A DNA stretch of 64,000 bases, from assembly GCA_024235715.1 (NCBI GenBank), contig JACKLW010000011.1, forward strand, positions 89,465 through 153,464, given 5' to 3'. The position numbers were made by a program, and so were the translations under genes. Positions 32,012 through 41,054 of this stretch are shown piece by piece (position 1 is the first letter of the stretch; every line of letters starts with the position of its first letter). The notes beneath the pieces are model-generated. The model was not told where the DNA came from. It was given only the letters and a program-made list of their open reading frames with translations, and searched no databases. Source of the stretch: Accumulibacter sp. (GTDB lineage: Bacteria; Pseudomonadota; Gammaproteobacteria; Burkholderiales; Rhodocyclaceae).

Positions 32012-32446
32012 TCAATGTTTGCTGCAGCCTCCACCAGCGGGCTTCGCCGGGGTGACGAGCGCAGGGGACGCGCCCGGATCGCGGCTGGCGCCCGCGGCAG
32101 CGAGACGTTCGAGGTAGCTCTGCCAGAGCTGATCGCGGCGGCTGCCGAGATTGTAGAGGACGTCCCAGGAGTAGAGGCCACTGTCGTGGCCGTCGGAGAA
32201 GACAGGCCGGATCGCGTAGTTGCCGACGGGCTCGATGCGTTCTATGTCTACCTCACGCTTGCCGACCTGCAGTACTTCCTGCCCCGGGCCATGGCCCCTC
32301 GCTTCAGCGGAAGGCGTGAACACGCGCAGGAACTCGTAGCTCAGTTCGAAGCGTTCGCCGTCCGCAAAGCTCATTTCGAGAATACGGGATTTCTGGTGCA
32401 GTTTGATCTCGGTCGGGATCTTTGTCGTCTCGTCCAGGCCTGCCAT
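32012..32446 (-). CDS. DUF971 family protein
   Basis: A small 144-residue soluble protein of the DUF971 family (similar to the N-terminal domain of gamma-butyrobetaine hydroxylase, a zinc-binding fold). It shows the family sequence SRILEMSFADGERFELSYEFLR near 20-41 and IEPVGNYAIRPVFSDGHDSGLYSW split over residues 72-97. I prefer the ATG at 32446 over the one at 32464. It lies upstream of ubiE, a common betaproteobacterial arrangement. Its biochemical role is unknown; it may act in Fe-S or quinone metabolism. The C-terminus ends in Gly-Gly-Gly-Cys-Ser-Lys-His. Confidence 0.85.
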   Translation of the reverse strand: MAGLDETTKIPTEIKLHQKSRILEMSFADGERFELSYEFLRVFTPSAEARGHGPGQEVLQVGKREVDIERIEPVGNYAIRPVFSDGHDSGLYSWDVLYNLGSRRDQLWQSYLERLAAAGASRDPGASPALVTPAKPAGGGCSKH

Positions 32447-32678
32447 GAATGCCTCTAAAAACAATCGGGCTGATCATGATAGCGCAAATCGGGCGACGGC
32501 GACCGTGGCGCGCGTCGGCAGGCCGTCGTGGGGCAGACGGGGGCTCCTCCGCAGGAAGCGGTAGCGGGGCCGGAGGGCGGCTGGCGGATCGAGGAACAGC
32601 GGACGCAGGCGAACGCATGGCGTCTCTCTCCCGCCGTGCCGCGGGCGGCGCCGACCGTGTCCGGCCGCCAGTTTCCCG

Positions 32679-34289
32679 TCAGGTCACCGAGAAACTCACG
32701 CGGGCGAAATCGGGGCCGTCACCGAGCAGGCGGTCGAGTCTGACACGCCAGACCCCATCCACATAGACTTCCAGCAGGCGCCCTGAATGGAACCAGCCTT
32801 GTGGAATGACCAGGCTCTGTTCGCTAGCCATCGCCGGGACGGCGGGGAGCATGAAGGCGCGGCTATAGGGTTCGGAGTGCGCCGCCTCCTGAGCCAGCGG
32901 CCGTGCGGCGACTGCCTGTGGCTTGCCGGGCAATGCGGAGATCCCGGCAATCAGCCCACCTCCCTGTTCCTGCATCAACCACACCACCTGCGCCAGCAGG
33001 TGTGCGCTGCCGTCGTGCGGGCAAATCGACAGCAACTGCTCGGGCGCTATCCGGCGGCCGGCCGTCGAACGCATCAAACGGAAGCCAGTAGCGCTCTGGT
33101 CGAGAACCTCCCATTCATCCACGGCAAAGCCGACCTGTGTCTGGCGAACGTCGAGTCGTTGCGTCGGGTCGAGCGTGTGGCGAAAGGCGAACAGCCTGTC
33201 GAACTCATCGCGCGAGTACACCCGTGCGCTCTCGGGCTGCGTGAACTCCTTGCCGGAAATGTAGTAATGCATGCCGGCAAATCCGGCGCACACTTTCGAC
33301 TTCCCGGTCGTCACGTGGCGGCGGAACTGGCGGGTGGCGCGCAGCAATGCCCAAGGCCTCGCGAGCCGCGCGAGCAGGCGCTGGCATTGACTGGCCGTGC
33401 AGTCCTCGCCGAGGCCAAGCTGAGCGGGGCTGATCCTTTCCCGTAACTGCTGCCTGGTCTGGTTGATCTGCATTGCCAGCCGACCACTGTCGACGCGACG
33501 AACGTTTTCGGTCTGCAGGCAGTCGCGGGAGGCACAGAGCCCGGCATCCTTCATCAGATCCACGACCGATGGAGGAAGAGGCTCGCCCGCTACGACAGAA
33601 TGCACCGTGACCAGTGGCGACCAACTGTTTGCCCACCGTCGAACCAGTCCGAGTTCGCGGACGTTGAGGCTGTACGGCCCGGCGAGTTCGCTGAGGAGCA
33701 GGCTGACGAATGCAGCCGTGCAGTGCGTGCTGCGGCCGAGTGGGTCGAGTGAATCGGGTACGGCGAGCGTTGCCACGCCCCATTCCTCAGCGCTGGCGTA
33801 GAAACCGTGCAGATCCAGCCACATGCCCCGCGGCAGTTCCCGCCGGGCGCGATGGTGCTCGATGACCGCCATCCCGGTGTAGTAGATGCAGCGGTGCAGG
33901 ATCAAGGCCAGACGTTCTGCGGCGTCGCCATCGTCGTCCTGGGCGTTTTGCAACTGCGCGCAGTGCGCGTAGGCGTGCGACGCCTTGACCCAGGTGGCGA
34001 CCACCTGCCGAAAAGCAGCGTCCTCGGTGTCCCCCAGCGGCAGTGCTTTGCTGGTGTACTGCCGCGCCAGCTCTTCCTCGATGAAGCACAGTGAAATCCG
34101 CGTCTGCTCGAGCAGTTGCAGGTATACGTCGCCGGCCGGGGGTGACTGCAGCAGGCAATCGAGAAAGTTGTTGATCTCGACCTGAGCCTGCTGCGCGTTG
34201 GCCAGCGGCAGACGCGAAAGGATCCTGAAGCCAGTTTGCAGGTCGGAAATCTTCATGGCAGTTGGCGCGGTGGAAAGAACTGCGTTCAT
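32679..34289 (-). CDS. Large conserved-looking protein, possible C-terminal PilZ-like domain
   Basis: A 536-residue soluble protein without signal peptide or membrane helix. The N-terminal half is helical (SRLPLANAQQAQVEINNFLD; LLEQTRISLCFIEEELARQY). The C-terminal part contains WEVLDQSATGFRLMRS near 400-415, resembling the S-x-x-G-x element of PilZ domains, but the upstream R-x-x-x-R motif is not obvious. Its ATG overlaps the stop of the HIT gene (ATGA), so the two are translationally coupled. I recognise similar proteins in other betaproteobacteria without a firm function. It could be a c-di-GMP effector; this is a guess. Confidence 0.75.
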   Translation of the reverse strand: MNAVLSTAPTAMKISDLQTGFRILSRLPLANAQQAQVEINNFLDCLLQSPPAGDVYLQLLEQTRISLCFIEEELARQYTSKALPLGDTEDAAFRQVVATWVKASHAYAHCAQLQNAQDDDGDAAERLALILHRCIYYTGMAVIEHHRARRELPRGMWLDLHGFYASAEEWGVATLAVPDSLDPLGRSTHCTAAFVSLLLSELAGPYSLNVRELGLVRRWANSWSPLVTVHSVVAGEPLPPSVVDLMKDAGLCASRDCLQTENVRRVDSGRLAMQINQTRQQLRERISPAQLGLGEDCTASQCQRLLARLARPWALLRATRQFRRHVTTGKSKVCAGFAGMHYYISGKEFTQPESARVYSRDEFDRLFAFRHTLDPTQRLDVRQTQVGFAVDEWEVLDQSATGFRLMRSTAGRRIAPEQLLSICPHDGSAHLLAQVVWLMQEQGGGLIAGISALPGKPQAVAARPLAQEAAHSEPYSRAFMLPAVPAMASEQSLVIPQGWFHSGRLLEVYVDGVWRVRLDRLLGDGPDFARVSFSVT

Positions 34290-34753
34290 AACATTATCTC
34301 CTTGCTCACCGCCGTTCTGGTCTCGCTGGTGCGCAGGGCGGCAATGATCTCGTCGCCAAGTTGCCGCCCATTGACTGCACGGCGACGTTGAGCGCCCAGC
34401 CGCTGCGGCGTTGCCCAGATCGGCTGGGGAAAGTGTCTGTCGTCCCGCCAGCGCGGGATAAGGTGCCAGTGCACGTGCGGGGTCAGGTTCCCGAGACTGG
34501 CGAGATTGACCTTGTCCGGCTGGTAGAGGCAGCGCACCGCGGTTTCCACCGCGAACACCACATTCATGAGCTGCATACGTTCCTTGTGCGGCAGGTCGGT
34601 CATCTCGCGCAGATGGCGGTGCAGGATCACCCGGCAGAATCCGGGATAGTCCGGATCAGCAACCATGACCACTCGGCAGATACCGTTCTCCCAGACCACT
34701 TCACCGCCCGGTGAGCCGCACAGCTCGCAATTGTCGAAACCGCCTTCACTCAC
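34286..34753 (-). CDS. HIT family hydrolase/nucleotidyl transferase
   Basis: A histidine-triad protein of 155 residues from GTG 34753, preceded by AGGAG. It has the N-terminal zinc pair Cys9-Glu-Leu-Cys12 and the triad HVHWH at residues 93-97 followed by LIPRW. The family hydrolyses nucleoside phosphoramidates and similar alpha-phosphate bonds; this subtype begins with a CELC motif and PDYPGFCRVIL. A longer frame reaches 34885, but its first 44 residues are not conserved-looking. It is coupled to the downstream 536-residue gene. Confidence 0.88.
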   Translation of the reverse strand: MSEGGFDNCELCGSPGGEVVWENGICRVVMVADPDYPGFCRVILHRHLREMTDLPHKERMQLMNVVFAVETAVRCLYQPDKVNLASLGNLTPHVHWHLIPRWRDDRHFPQPIWATPQRLGAQRRRAVNGRQLGDEIIAALRTSETRTAVSKEIML

Positions 34754-35163
34754 TTCCTGACTCCTTAATGACTCGCTGGCGTCAACGCGCCCTGTTGACC
34801 GAGACAATAGGCCCGTCAGGCGCTTGGCGTGAGGAAATAGATCACAGAGCGTGTGACATGGCAGGGTGTTCTGTTCGATTGGCACGCCGTCATGCGCAGG
34901 AGACGCAGCAGCAAAGGAGGAGCCGGCCGGCGCACCGAGCGAAGTCTGTCCAGGGACGCGCCGGCGCCCCTGCGCCGGGTCTGCGCCGAGGGCGATGCAG
35001 GAGTCGGCAGCCTGCTGCCGTGCACAGCTTCCCGACGGGCAGTCAGGAAATGTCGAACGTCGCGTCGTCGCCGGATGCGGCGGTCAGGTCGCCTTGGCGC
35101 ATGGAAGCGAGAACGGCATCCGCTCGCCGGCAGCACATCGCGTGCGGTGGGCGATGTCGTGAG
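34754..35163. other. Intergenic region, no gene recognised
   Basis: 410 GC-rich bases between the HIT gene start and the end of the CNNM gene. The reading frames here are Arg/Pro/Ala-rich and do not look like proteins. No RNA gene, repeat or operator was recognised beyond the HIT promoter that must lie here. Confidence 0.5.
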
Positions 35164-36438
35164 TTACAGGCGTTCGACGCGCACCTTGGTCACGGTACGC
35201 GCATCGGCTTCGATCACTGTGTAGCGGTAGCCGCGCTCTTCGACGGTATCGCCGACGAGCGGGATTTGTCGCAGGCGGTTGATGAGAAAGCCGGCGAGGG
35301 TATGCGCTTCGCCAACCGGCAGATTGAGTCGCAGCGAGTCGTTGAGTTCCGAGATCGGTGCCCGCCCGCCCACCAGGTGCCGGTCGTCGTTCTCCGACTC
35401 GATCACCACGCGCGGTGGCTTCATGTTGTCGAAGTCATAGCCGGTGTCCACCGTGCCGACGACCTCTTCGAAGATATCTTCCATGGTCAGGATGCCGATC
35501 GCCGAGCCGAACTCGTCGACGACGATCGCCATGTGGTCGCTGCGTCCCCGCAGCAGCGGCAGGACCTGGTCAATGGTCTGCTTGGGCGAGAGATAGAGCG
35601 CCGGGCGAATGAAATCGCTGGCCGGGCGTTTGTCGATATCCGGCAACAGCAAATCCCAGGTGGTCAGCGTCAGCACGCCGGTGACGTTGGTGATGTTGCC
35701 GCGGAAGACGGGCAGGCGATTGTAGCCATGCTCCCAGACGCGACGTACCGCTTCGTCGATACCCCGCCTCTCGTTGAAGCCGATGACCTCGGCCAATGGC
35801 GTCATTACCTCGCCGACGGTGGTATCGGCGAAGCGGAAGATGCGGCGAATGCGTTGCTTGTTGGTGGCACCCCCGCCGTCAGCCGGCGTTTCCGAGAGGT
35901 CGAGCAGCACGCGCAACTCGTCCTTGGTGATGAAGCCGCTCTGCCCCGAGGAAGCACCACCGAACAGGCGCGCGGCAAGCCGTGCAACGCGGCTGAAAAC
36001 GAAGATCACCGGGTAGAAGACATACGAGAAGAAACGCAGTCCGTAAATGATCTTGGTGACGATCCAGTCAGATTTCTGCTGAAAAATGCTCTTTGGCACG
36101 ATTTCGCCAAAAATCAGCAGGAACGGCGTAAATACCAGCACCGAAATCATGTCGCCCGACGGGCCGACGAGGTCGATGAAGAGCAGCGTGCCAATGGTGG
36201 TGATGGTAACCGTCGCGATATTGGTTCCGACCAGCGTCGTGCCCAGCATCACGTCGGGCGTGCGAAAAAGCTGCAGCACCAGCTTCGCTCCCGGGTCACC
36301 AAGTCGCGCCTGATGACGGAGGTGAATCTTGTCGGCATTGACCATCGCCAGTTCGGAGCCCGAAAAGAAGCCCTTCAGTACCAGAAAGATCAGGATGACC
36401 ACCAGGTGGAAGACCCAATCCATGGAGACCCATTCCAT
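35164..36438 (-). CDS. CNNM/CBS-domain (CorC-HlyC) membrane protein, copy 1
   Basis: A 424-residue protein from ATG 36438 (MEWVSMDWVFHLVVILIFLV). It has an N-terminal CNNM (DUF21) membrane domain with FFSGSELAMVNADK, then a CBS pair (TPLAEVIGFNERRG; LTMEDIFEEVVG) and a C-terminal CorC_HlyC/transporter-associated domain (LRLNLPVGEAHTLAGFLI). Such proteins are linked to Mg2+/Co2+ efflux; the name haemolysin is historical. It follows its paralogue at 36443 by four bases, so they form one operon. Confidence 0.9.
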   Translation of the reverse strand: MEWVSMDWVFHLVVILIFLVLKGFFSGSELAMVNADKIHLRHQARLGDPGAKLVLQLFRTPDVMLGTTLVGTNIATVTITTIGTLLFIDLVGPSGDMISVLVFTPFLLIFGEIVPKSIFQQKSDWIVTKIIYGLRFFSYVFYPVIFVFSRVARLAARLFGGASSGQSGFITKDELRVLLDLSETPADGGGATNKQRIRRIFRFADTTVGEVMTPLAEVIGFNERRGIDEAVRRVWEHGYNRLPVFRGNITNVTGVLTLTTWDLLLPDIDKRPASDFIRPALYLSPKQTIDQVLPLLRGRSDHMAIVVDEFGSAIGILTMEDIFEEVVGTVDTGYDFDNMKPPRVVIESENDDRHLVGGRAPISELNDSLRLNLPVGEAHTLAGFLINRLRQIPLVGDTVEERGYRYTVIEADARTVTKVRVERL

Positions 36439-36442
36439 TGCT

Positions 36443-37978
36443 CTACTCCTCGCCCAGCTTTTTCGAAGCAGCGGTTTGCCCTGTCGGCTTGTCGATCTGC
36501 TCTGGCAGTTCGCCACCGGCTTCGGGTTCCTCATCCTTCGCTTCCCGAAGCAGGTCGTCTTCGTACTCGTCGAGCGACTCCTGCTCATGGTCGGCCGTCG
36601 TGTCGTCTGCTGCCGAGGCGAGGCTTTCCATGTCCAGCGGCTCTTCCGGTGCCTCGCCGGCTTCCTCCTGCGTGCGTCCGAAAGAGACGCGCACCTTGGT
36701 GATGCGCATACCGCTCACTTCCTTCACCGTGATCTCGTAGTCCGCGCAGAACACCTTCTCGCCAACCCGCGGCAGGCGACCGAAAAGCACCAGCGCCACG
36801 CCACCAATGGTGTTCATCAATGGGTCGTCGATGTCGAAGTTGGTGAGCGTGCGCAGGTCAGCCAGGCGCATGTAGCCGGGGACGGTGAAGCTGTTGTTCC
36901 CCTCCTGCTGATAGTGCTCCTGCCCTCGCATCTTCCCGGAAATCTCGCCGAAAATGAAGCTCATCACGTCCTTGATGGTGACGATCCCGAGGACCTCGCC
37001 GTACTCCCCGATGACCACTGCCGCGCGCGTGTTGAAACGCTGAAAGTACTCCAGCATTTCATCCACTTTCTTGGTCGGCGGCACGAAGTGTGCGGGTTTG
37101 AGGATCTCCTGCAGTTCGATTTTTGAGATGTCCCGATCCGTGCGCACCCGGCGCAGCAGATCCTCCGCATGCAGGAAGCCGATGACGTTGTCCCAGTGAC
37201 CGCGGTAGACGGGCACCCGCGGATGCCGGTAACCACGAAAACGCTCGATCAATTCCTCGATCGGCAGGTCGGCATCAAGGAAGCGTATGCGCGGCCCTGG
37301 GGTCATGATTCTCGCTACCTCGGTCTCGGCCGCCTCGAGCACCTTGTCGATGAGCACCCGTTCCGACGCCTCGATTACCCCGGTTTCCTCGCTGTCGGCC
37401 ATCAGTGTGCGCAGCTCATCGGGTTTCAGAATGTTTTCGCGGTCGACGTGCTCGCCGACGACGAAAGTCGTCACCCGGTCGGCGACCAGGCGGACCACAT
37501 CGCGCAGAGGGGTGACGATGAAGATCCATTTTGGCAGGAAGCGCGCCGAGAGGACGCTGGCGAACTTGACGGGAGCATTGACCGCGATGGTCTTAGGGGT
37601 GACCTCGCCGAAGAGAAGCAGCAGCGGCACCATGACGACAACATTAATCCAGCCGGCGTCCGCCTCGCCAAAGATGTGAACCAGGATCACCGTCATGTTG
37701 GCTGCCGCAGCGATGTTGACCAGTTCGTTTCCGCAGAGCAGCGAAACGATCAGACGCCGCGGCTCGTCGAGCATCGCGTGGATGCTTTCGGAATGTGGGC
37801 TCCGCGAATTGCGCAGTTTTTGCAGATCGATGCGGCTGAGCGAGAAAAGTGCCGTTTCGGAGCCCGAAAAGAACGCCGAGAAACAGAAGAGAATGCTCTG
37901 GATCAGCAGCCGAATTGTCAGTTCCCAATCGACTGCCGACAGATTGATCGAGTCGACGGTTTCCCTTAACCACTCCAT
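36443..37978 (-). CDS. CNNM/CBS-domain (CorC-HlyC) membrane protein, copy 2
   Basis: A 511-residue protein from ATG 37978 (MEWLRETVDSINLSAVDWEL). It has a CNNM domain with FFSGSETALFSLSRIDLQ, a CBS pair (MTPGPRIRFLDADLPIEEL; VLGIVTIKDVMSFIFGEI), a CorC_HlyC domain and an additional acidic C-terminal tail of about 70 residues rich in Glu/Asp. The frame is open upstream to 38314, but that part has no conserved character. It is a paralogue of the adjacent downstream gene; heteromeric action is possible. Confidence 0.9.
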   Translation of the reverse strand: MEWLRETVDSINLSAVDWELTIRLLIQSILFCFSAFFSGSETALFSLSRIDLQKLRNSRSPHSESIHAMLDEPRRLIVSLLCGNELVNIAAAANMTVILVHIFGEADAGWINVVVMVPLLLLFGEVTPKTIAVNAPVKFASVLSARFLPKWIFIVTPLRDVVRLVADRVTTFVVGEHVDRENILKPDELRTLMADSEETGVIEASERVLIDKVLEAAETEVARIMTPGPRIRFLDADLPIEELIERFRGYRHPRVPVYRGHWDNVIGFLHAEDLLRRVRTDRDISKIELQEILKPAHFVPPTKKVDEMLEYFQRFNTRAAVVIGEYGEVLGIVTIKDVMSFIFGEISGKMRGQEHYQQEGNNSFTVPGYMRLADLRTLTNFDIDDPLMNTIGGVALVLFGRLPRVGEKVFCADYEITVKEVSGMRITKVRVSFGRTQEEAGEAPEEPLDMESLASAADDTTADHEQESLDEYEDDLLREAKDEEPEAGGELPEQIDKPTGQTAASKKLGEE

Positions 37979-38589
37979 GAAATGCCCCCGCCCCAAGGAA
38001 TTGTCGGCCAGCAGAGATCGCCATCTGGCGCGCCGGATCGCAGTGCACCACCCTTCGACCGATCGGCCGGCTGCCGACACGATGCGGGGACGCGCAAGGC
38101 GCAAGGATAGGCGCAATATAGCGACGAAACAAGCCTTGTCGAGGGAAAATCGCTGCTTGTTCCTGCCGTTAGCGTCGGGCAAGGCGGTCCCGGCCGGGGC
38201 TTGTCGTATTGCGAATCGACGGAGTCGCGCTTGCAGCGACTGCGCGACCCACGGATGGCTGCCGGATGCGCAGGCATGTTCTGCGCTGCCAGGTGTGCGC
38301 GTTTTATTGGCCAAATGCGCACAAAAAACACGATCTGCGGCAGCAAACTATTGTATTCTTGCGCTTGCTCGCCAGCAGGGGGGGCTACAGAAAACCTCCG
38401 GGGTTCGTCCTTCAGCCGACTGGTCGTTCGGGCTCTAGCGCCAGCCGGTCCGCCCGGCAAGTGCTGCCGAGGTGGCTGCGGCTCGGCCCGAAAGGTCACG
38501 ACGACATCTCGGTTTGCTCGGGTTTTCGAGTTTGACTTTTATCCGGCGACTGTACCTGCCAGTCCCCACCAGAAGAGGAGTATTTCCTA
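37979..38589. other. Divergent intergenic region, no gene recognised
   Basis: 611 bases between the CNNM operon and uspA, which face away from each other. Open frames on both strands are Arg/Ala/Pro-rich shadows. The right part (38320-38360) is AT-richer and could hold promoters. A GAGGAG ribosome-binding site for uspA lies near 38575. Nothing else is supported. Confidence 0.5.
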
Positions 38590-39090
38590 ATGGCTGACAA
38601 AAAACAGGACCCACACGCGCACGATCCTGCCCAAGGGCCGATTCTCGTGCCTGTCGATTTCTCGTCGCATTCCGAGGCTGCGCTACTGCTGGCCAGTGAC
38701 ATTGCCGATGGCCTGGGGAGCAAGCTTCTGGTCCTCCACGTGGTCCACGATCCACAGAATATGCCCGGCTATTACGCGCGAATGGCCAGCAAGAAAACGC
38801 TGACCCGAATGGCTGATATCGCGGGCGAGATGCTTGACGAATTCATGGCGAAAGTGCGGAAACGGCATCCGGCGCGGAAAGCACTGCACGGCGCGGAAGT
38901 GCTGCTGGTCACAGGTATTCCGGTGACGCGCATCCTCCAGGTGATCGAGAAGGAGAAGGCCAGTATGGTCGTCATGGGCAGCAAAGGCGCGACAGGACTG
39001 CGGCACCTGCTGCTCGGTTCGGTTGCCGAGCAGGTTCTTGGCCTTGCCAAGCTGCCGGTGACCATCGTCAAAGAACAGGCAAAACACTGA
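38590..39090 (+). CDS. Universal stress protein (UspA family)
   Basis: A 166-residue single-domain Usp. It starts ILVPVDFSSHSEAALLLASDIA at residue 18, with the conserved Asp, and has the ATP-binding loop GSKGATGLRHLLLGSVAEQV near 135-154 (G-x2-G-x9-G-S), so it is probably an ATP-binding type. It lies 28 bases before the Na/phosphate cotransporter gene in the same direction, indicating an operon and possibly a stress link to phosphate transport. Confidence 0.92.
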   Translation: MADKKQDPHAHDPAQGPILVPVDFSSHSEAALLLASDIADGLGSKLLVLHVVHDPQNMPGYYARMASKKTLTRMADIAGEMLDEFMAKVRKRHPARKALHGAEVLLVTGIPVTRILQVIEKEKASMVVMGSKGATGLRHLLLGSVAEQVLGLAKLPVTIVKEQAKH

Positions 39091-39118
39091 GTCAAGAAAA
39101 CCGGAGGAGACTTTATTC

Positions 39119-40918
39119 ATGCTCAACACCTATCTGAAGCAATGTCCCAGCAATACCGGAGCGATGGTTGCGCTATGCATCGTGGGCTCCGTTCTCGGCG
39201 TCATCGCCTGGCCGGCGCTTGCCGCGACGGCGAGCGCCGCCGGCATGAACTGGGGCGCAATGACAATGGAGTTGCTTGGCGGCCTCGCACTGTTCCTCTA
39301 CGGCATGGTCCAGATGGAAGTGGCGCTGAAGGCTGTGGCCGGCGAGCGAATGAAGAACATCCTCGCCAAACTGACCGTCAACCGCTTCGCGGGCCTGGGA
39401 ACCGGCGCGGTGGTAACGGCGGTGATCCAGTCGTCATCGGTCACCACCGTTCTGCTGGTCGGCTTCATTTCGGCCGGGCTGATGTCGCTGCCGCAGTCGG
39501 TCGGGGTGATCATTGGTGCCAAGATCGGCACCACGATCACCGGTCAGATCGTCGCCTTCAAGATCACCAAGGCCGCGCTGGGGATGATCGCCGTTGGCTT
39601 CGGCATGCTCTTCCTGTCGAAGAACGAGAAGGTCAAGAGTTACGGCGGCATGTTGATGGGCCTCGGCCTGGTGTTCTTCGGCATGCACGTGATGGGTGAG
39701 GCGATGCATCCGCTGCGTAGTTACCAGCCGTTCCTGGACATGATGCAGACCATGACCAACCCGGTCGTCGCGGTAATCGTCTCCGCTCTCTTTACCGCGC
39801 TGATCCAGTCGTCGTCGGCCACCACGGCGATCGTCATCGTCATGGCCTCGCAGGGCTTCATCAGCCTGGATGCCGGCATCCCGCTGGTCATGGGCGCCAA
39901 CATCGGCACCTGCGTCACGGCACTTCTGGCCGCCATCGGCAAACCCCGGGAAGCAGTGCGCTGCGCAGTCGTGCACACCGGACTGGCCACCACTGGCGTC
40001 CTGATGTGGCTGCCGTTTGTCAGTGTCATCAAGAGTGTGGTGTTGGCTATTTCGCCAGCCTATCCCGAGCTCAGCGGCATGGAACAACTCGCTGCGGAGA
40101 CCCCGCGCCAGATCGCCAACGCGCACACCTTCTTTAACGTCGCCAACGGTTGTATCTTCATTTGGTTTACGACCTATATCGCGCGCTTCGTCGAATGGCT
40201 GGTGCCCGACAAGCCACTCGAAGAGGAGGCGCTCATCGTCCGCACCAAGTTCCTGCAGGAGGAACTGGTGAGCACACCCTCGCTGGCGCTCGATAGCGTG
40301 CGCATGGAGGTCATGCACATGGGTGAGACGGTCAACGGGATGCTCAAGGGCATCATGCCGGCGATCATCAAGGGCGATCGTGAGGCGCTCGAAAGCATCC
40401 GCCAGATGGACGACACGGTTGACATCCTGCACGCCGGGATCATCGATTACCTCGGCCAGATCAGCAAACAGCCCTTGACCGAAGGGCAGACCAGGGAGTT
40501 GCTGAATCTCATGGAGGCGGTCAGCAACCTGGAAAACATCGGTGACATCGTCGAGACCAATCTGGTGGTGCTCGGCCAGGATCGCATCCGCGACAAGATT
40601 CAGGTCAGCGAGACGACCCAGGAGGTCCTCAATGGCTTCCAGGCAGCAGTCTGCAAAGCGGTCGCTGCCGCCATACAGGCAGTTGCGCAGAGCAACGAGC
40701 GGGCAGCGCAGGTGGTCACCGGGATGAAGGACGAGATCAACCGGATTGCCGAATCGGCGGCAGCGCACGAGGCGCGCCGGCTGATCGCCTCGGAACCCAA
40801 TCGCATCCTGGCCTACACGCTGGAAGTCGAGATCATCGAGAAGCAGAAGCGGATCTACTATTTCGCCAAGCGCATGGCCAAGAGCGTTCTCCCGGCGGTT
40901 CTCCAGCAACGCGACTAG
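39119..40918 (+). CDS. Na/phosphate cotransporter family protein with PhoU-like C-terminus
   Basis: A sodium-phosphate (NPT2-type, YjbB-like) membrane protein of 599 residues. It has two internal repeats, each with a QSSS substrate motif (TAVIQSSSVTTVLL near 101-114; TALIQSSSATTAIVIV near 225-240). A cytoplasmic PhoU-like helical domain runs from about 385 to the C-terminus (VRMEVMHMGETVNGMLKG). Relatives have been shown to export or import Pi; direction cannot be read from sequence. It is cotranscribed with uspA and ends at the terminator at 40941. Confidence 0.92.
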   Translation: MLNTYLKQCPSNTGAMVALCIVGSVLGVIAWPALAATASAAGMNWGAMTMELLGGLALFLYGMVQMEVALKAVAGERMKNILAKLTVNRFAGLGTGAVVTAVIQSSSVTTVLLVGFISAGLMSLPQSVGVIIGAKIGTTITGQIVAFKITKAALGMIAVGFGMLFLSKNEKVKSYGGMLMGLGLVFFGMHVMGEAMHPLRSYQPFLDMMQTMTNPVVAVIVSALFTALIQSSSATTAIVIVMASQGFISLDAGIPLVMGANIGTCVTALLAAIGKPREAVRCAVVHTGLATTGVLMWLPFVSVIKSVVLAISPAYPELSGMEQLAAETPRQIANAHTFFNVANGCIFIWFTTYIARFVEWLVPDKPLEEEALIVRTKFLQEELVSTPSLALDSVRMEVMHMGETVNGMLKGIMPAIIKGDREALESIRQMDDTVDILHAGIIDYLGQISKQPLTEGQTRELLNLMEAVSNLENIGDIVETNLVVLGQDRIRDKIQVSETTQEVLNGFQAAVCKAVAAAIQAVAQSNERAAQVVTGMKDEINRIAESAAAHEARRLIASEPNRILAYTLEVEIIEKQKRIYYFAKRMAKSVLPAVLQQRD

Positions 40919-40940
40919 CTGACTCGTCGCAGTGGTTCGG

Positions 40941-40976
40941 AAAGGCCCTTGCCCGTGTCAGCGGGCAAGGGCCTTT
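40941..40976 (+). terminator. Rho-independent terminator after the Na/phosphate cotransporter gene
   Basis: A perfect 15-bp stem AAAGGCCCTTGCCCG/CGGGCAAGGGCCTTT with a six-base loop ends in a short T-rich run, 23 bases after the stop codon. Confidence 0.88.
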
Positions 40977-41054
40977 CTTCCTGGTCTGGAATCCGGCCCG
41001 CCAGCGACCGTCGACGAGGCCGTCTCGCGAGGCCGGCCGCGGTAGAATGGCGCG

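Noticed and set aside
34816-35136. 106-codon frame in the HIT-CNNM gap
   Set aside because: Arg/Pro-rich, no ribosome-binding site, no recognisable feature.
34711-36702. 663-codon plus-strand open frame
   Set aside because: Antisense to the CNNM gene and crossing an intergenic region; composition is not protein-like.
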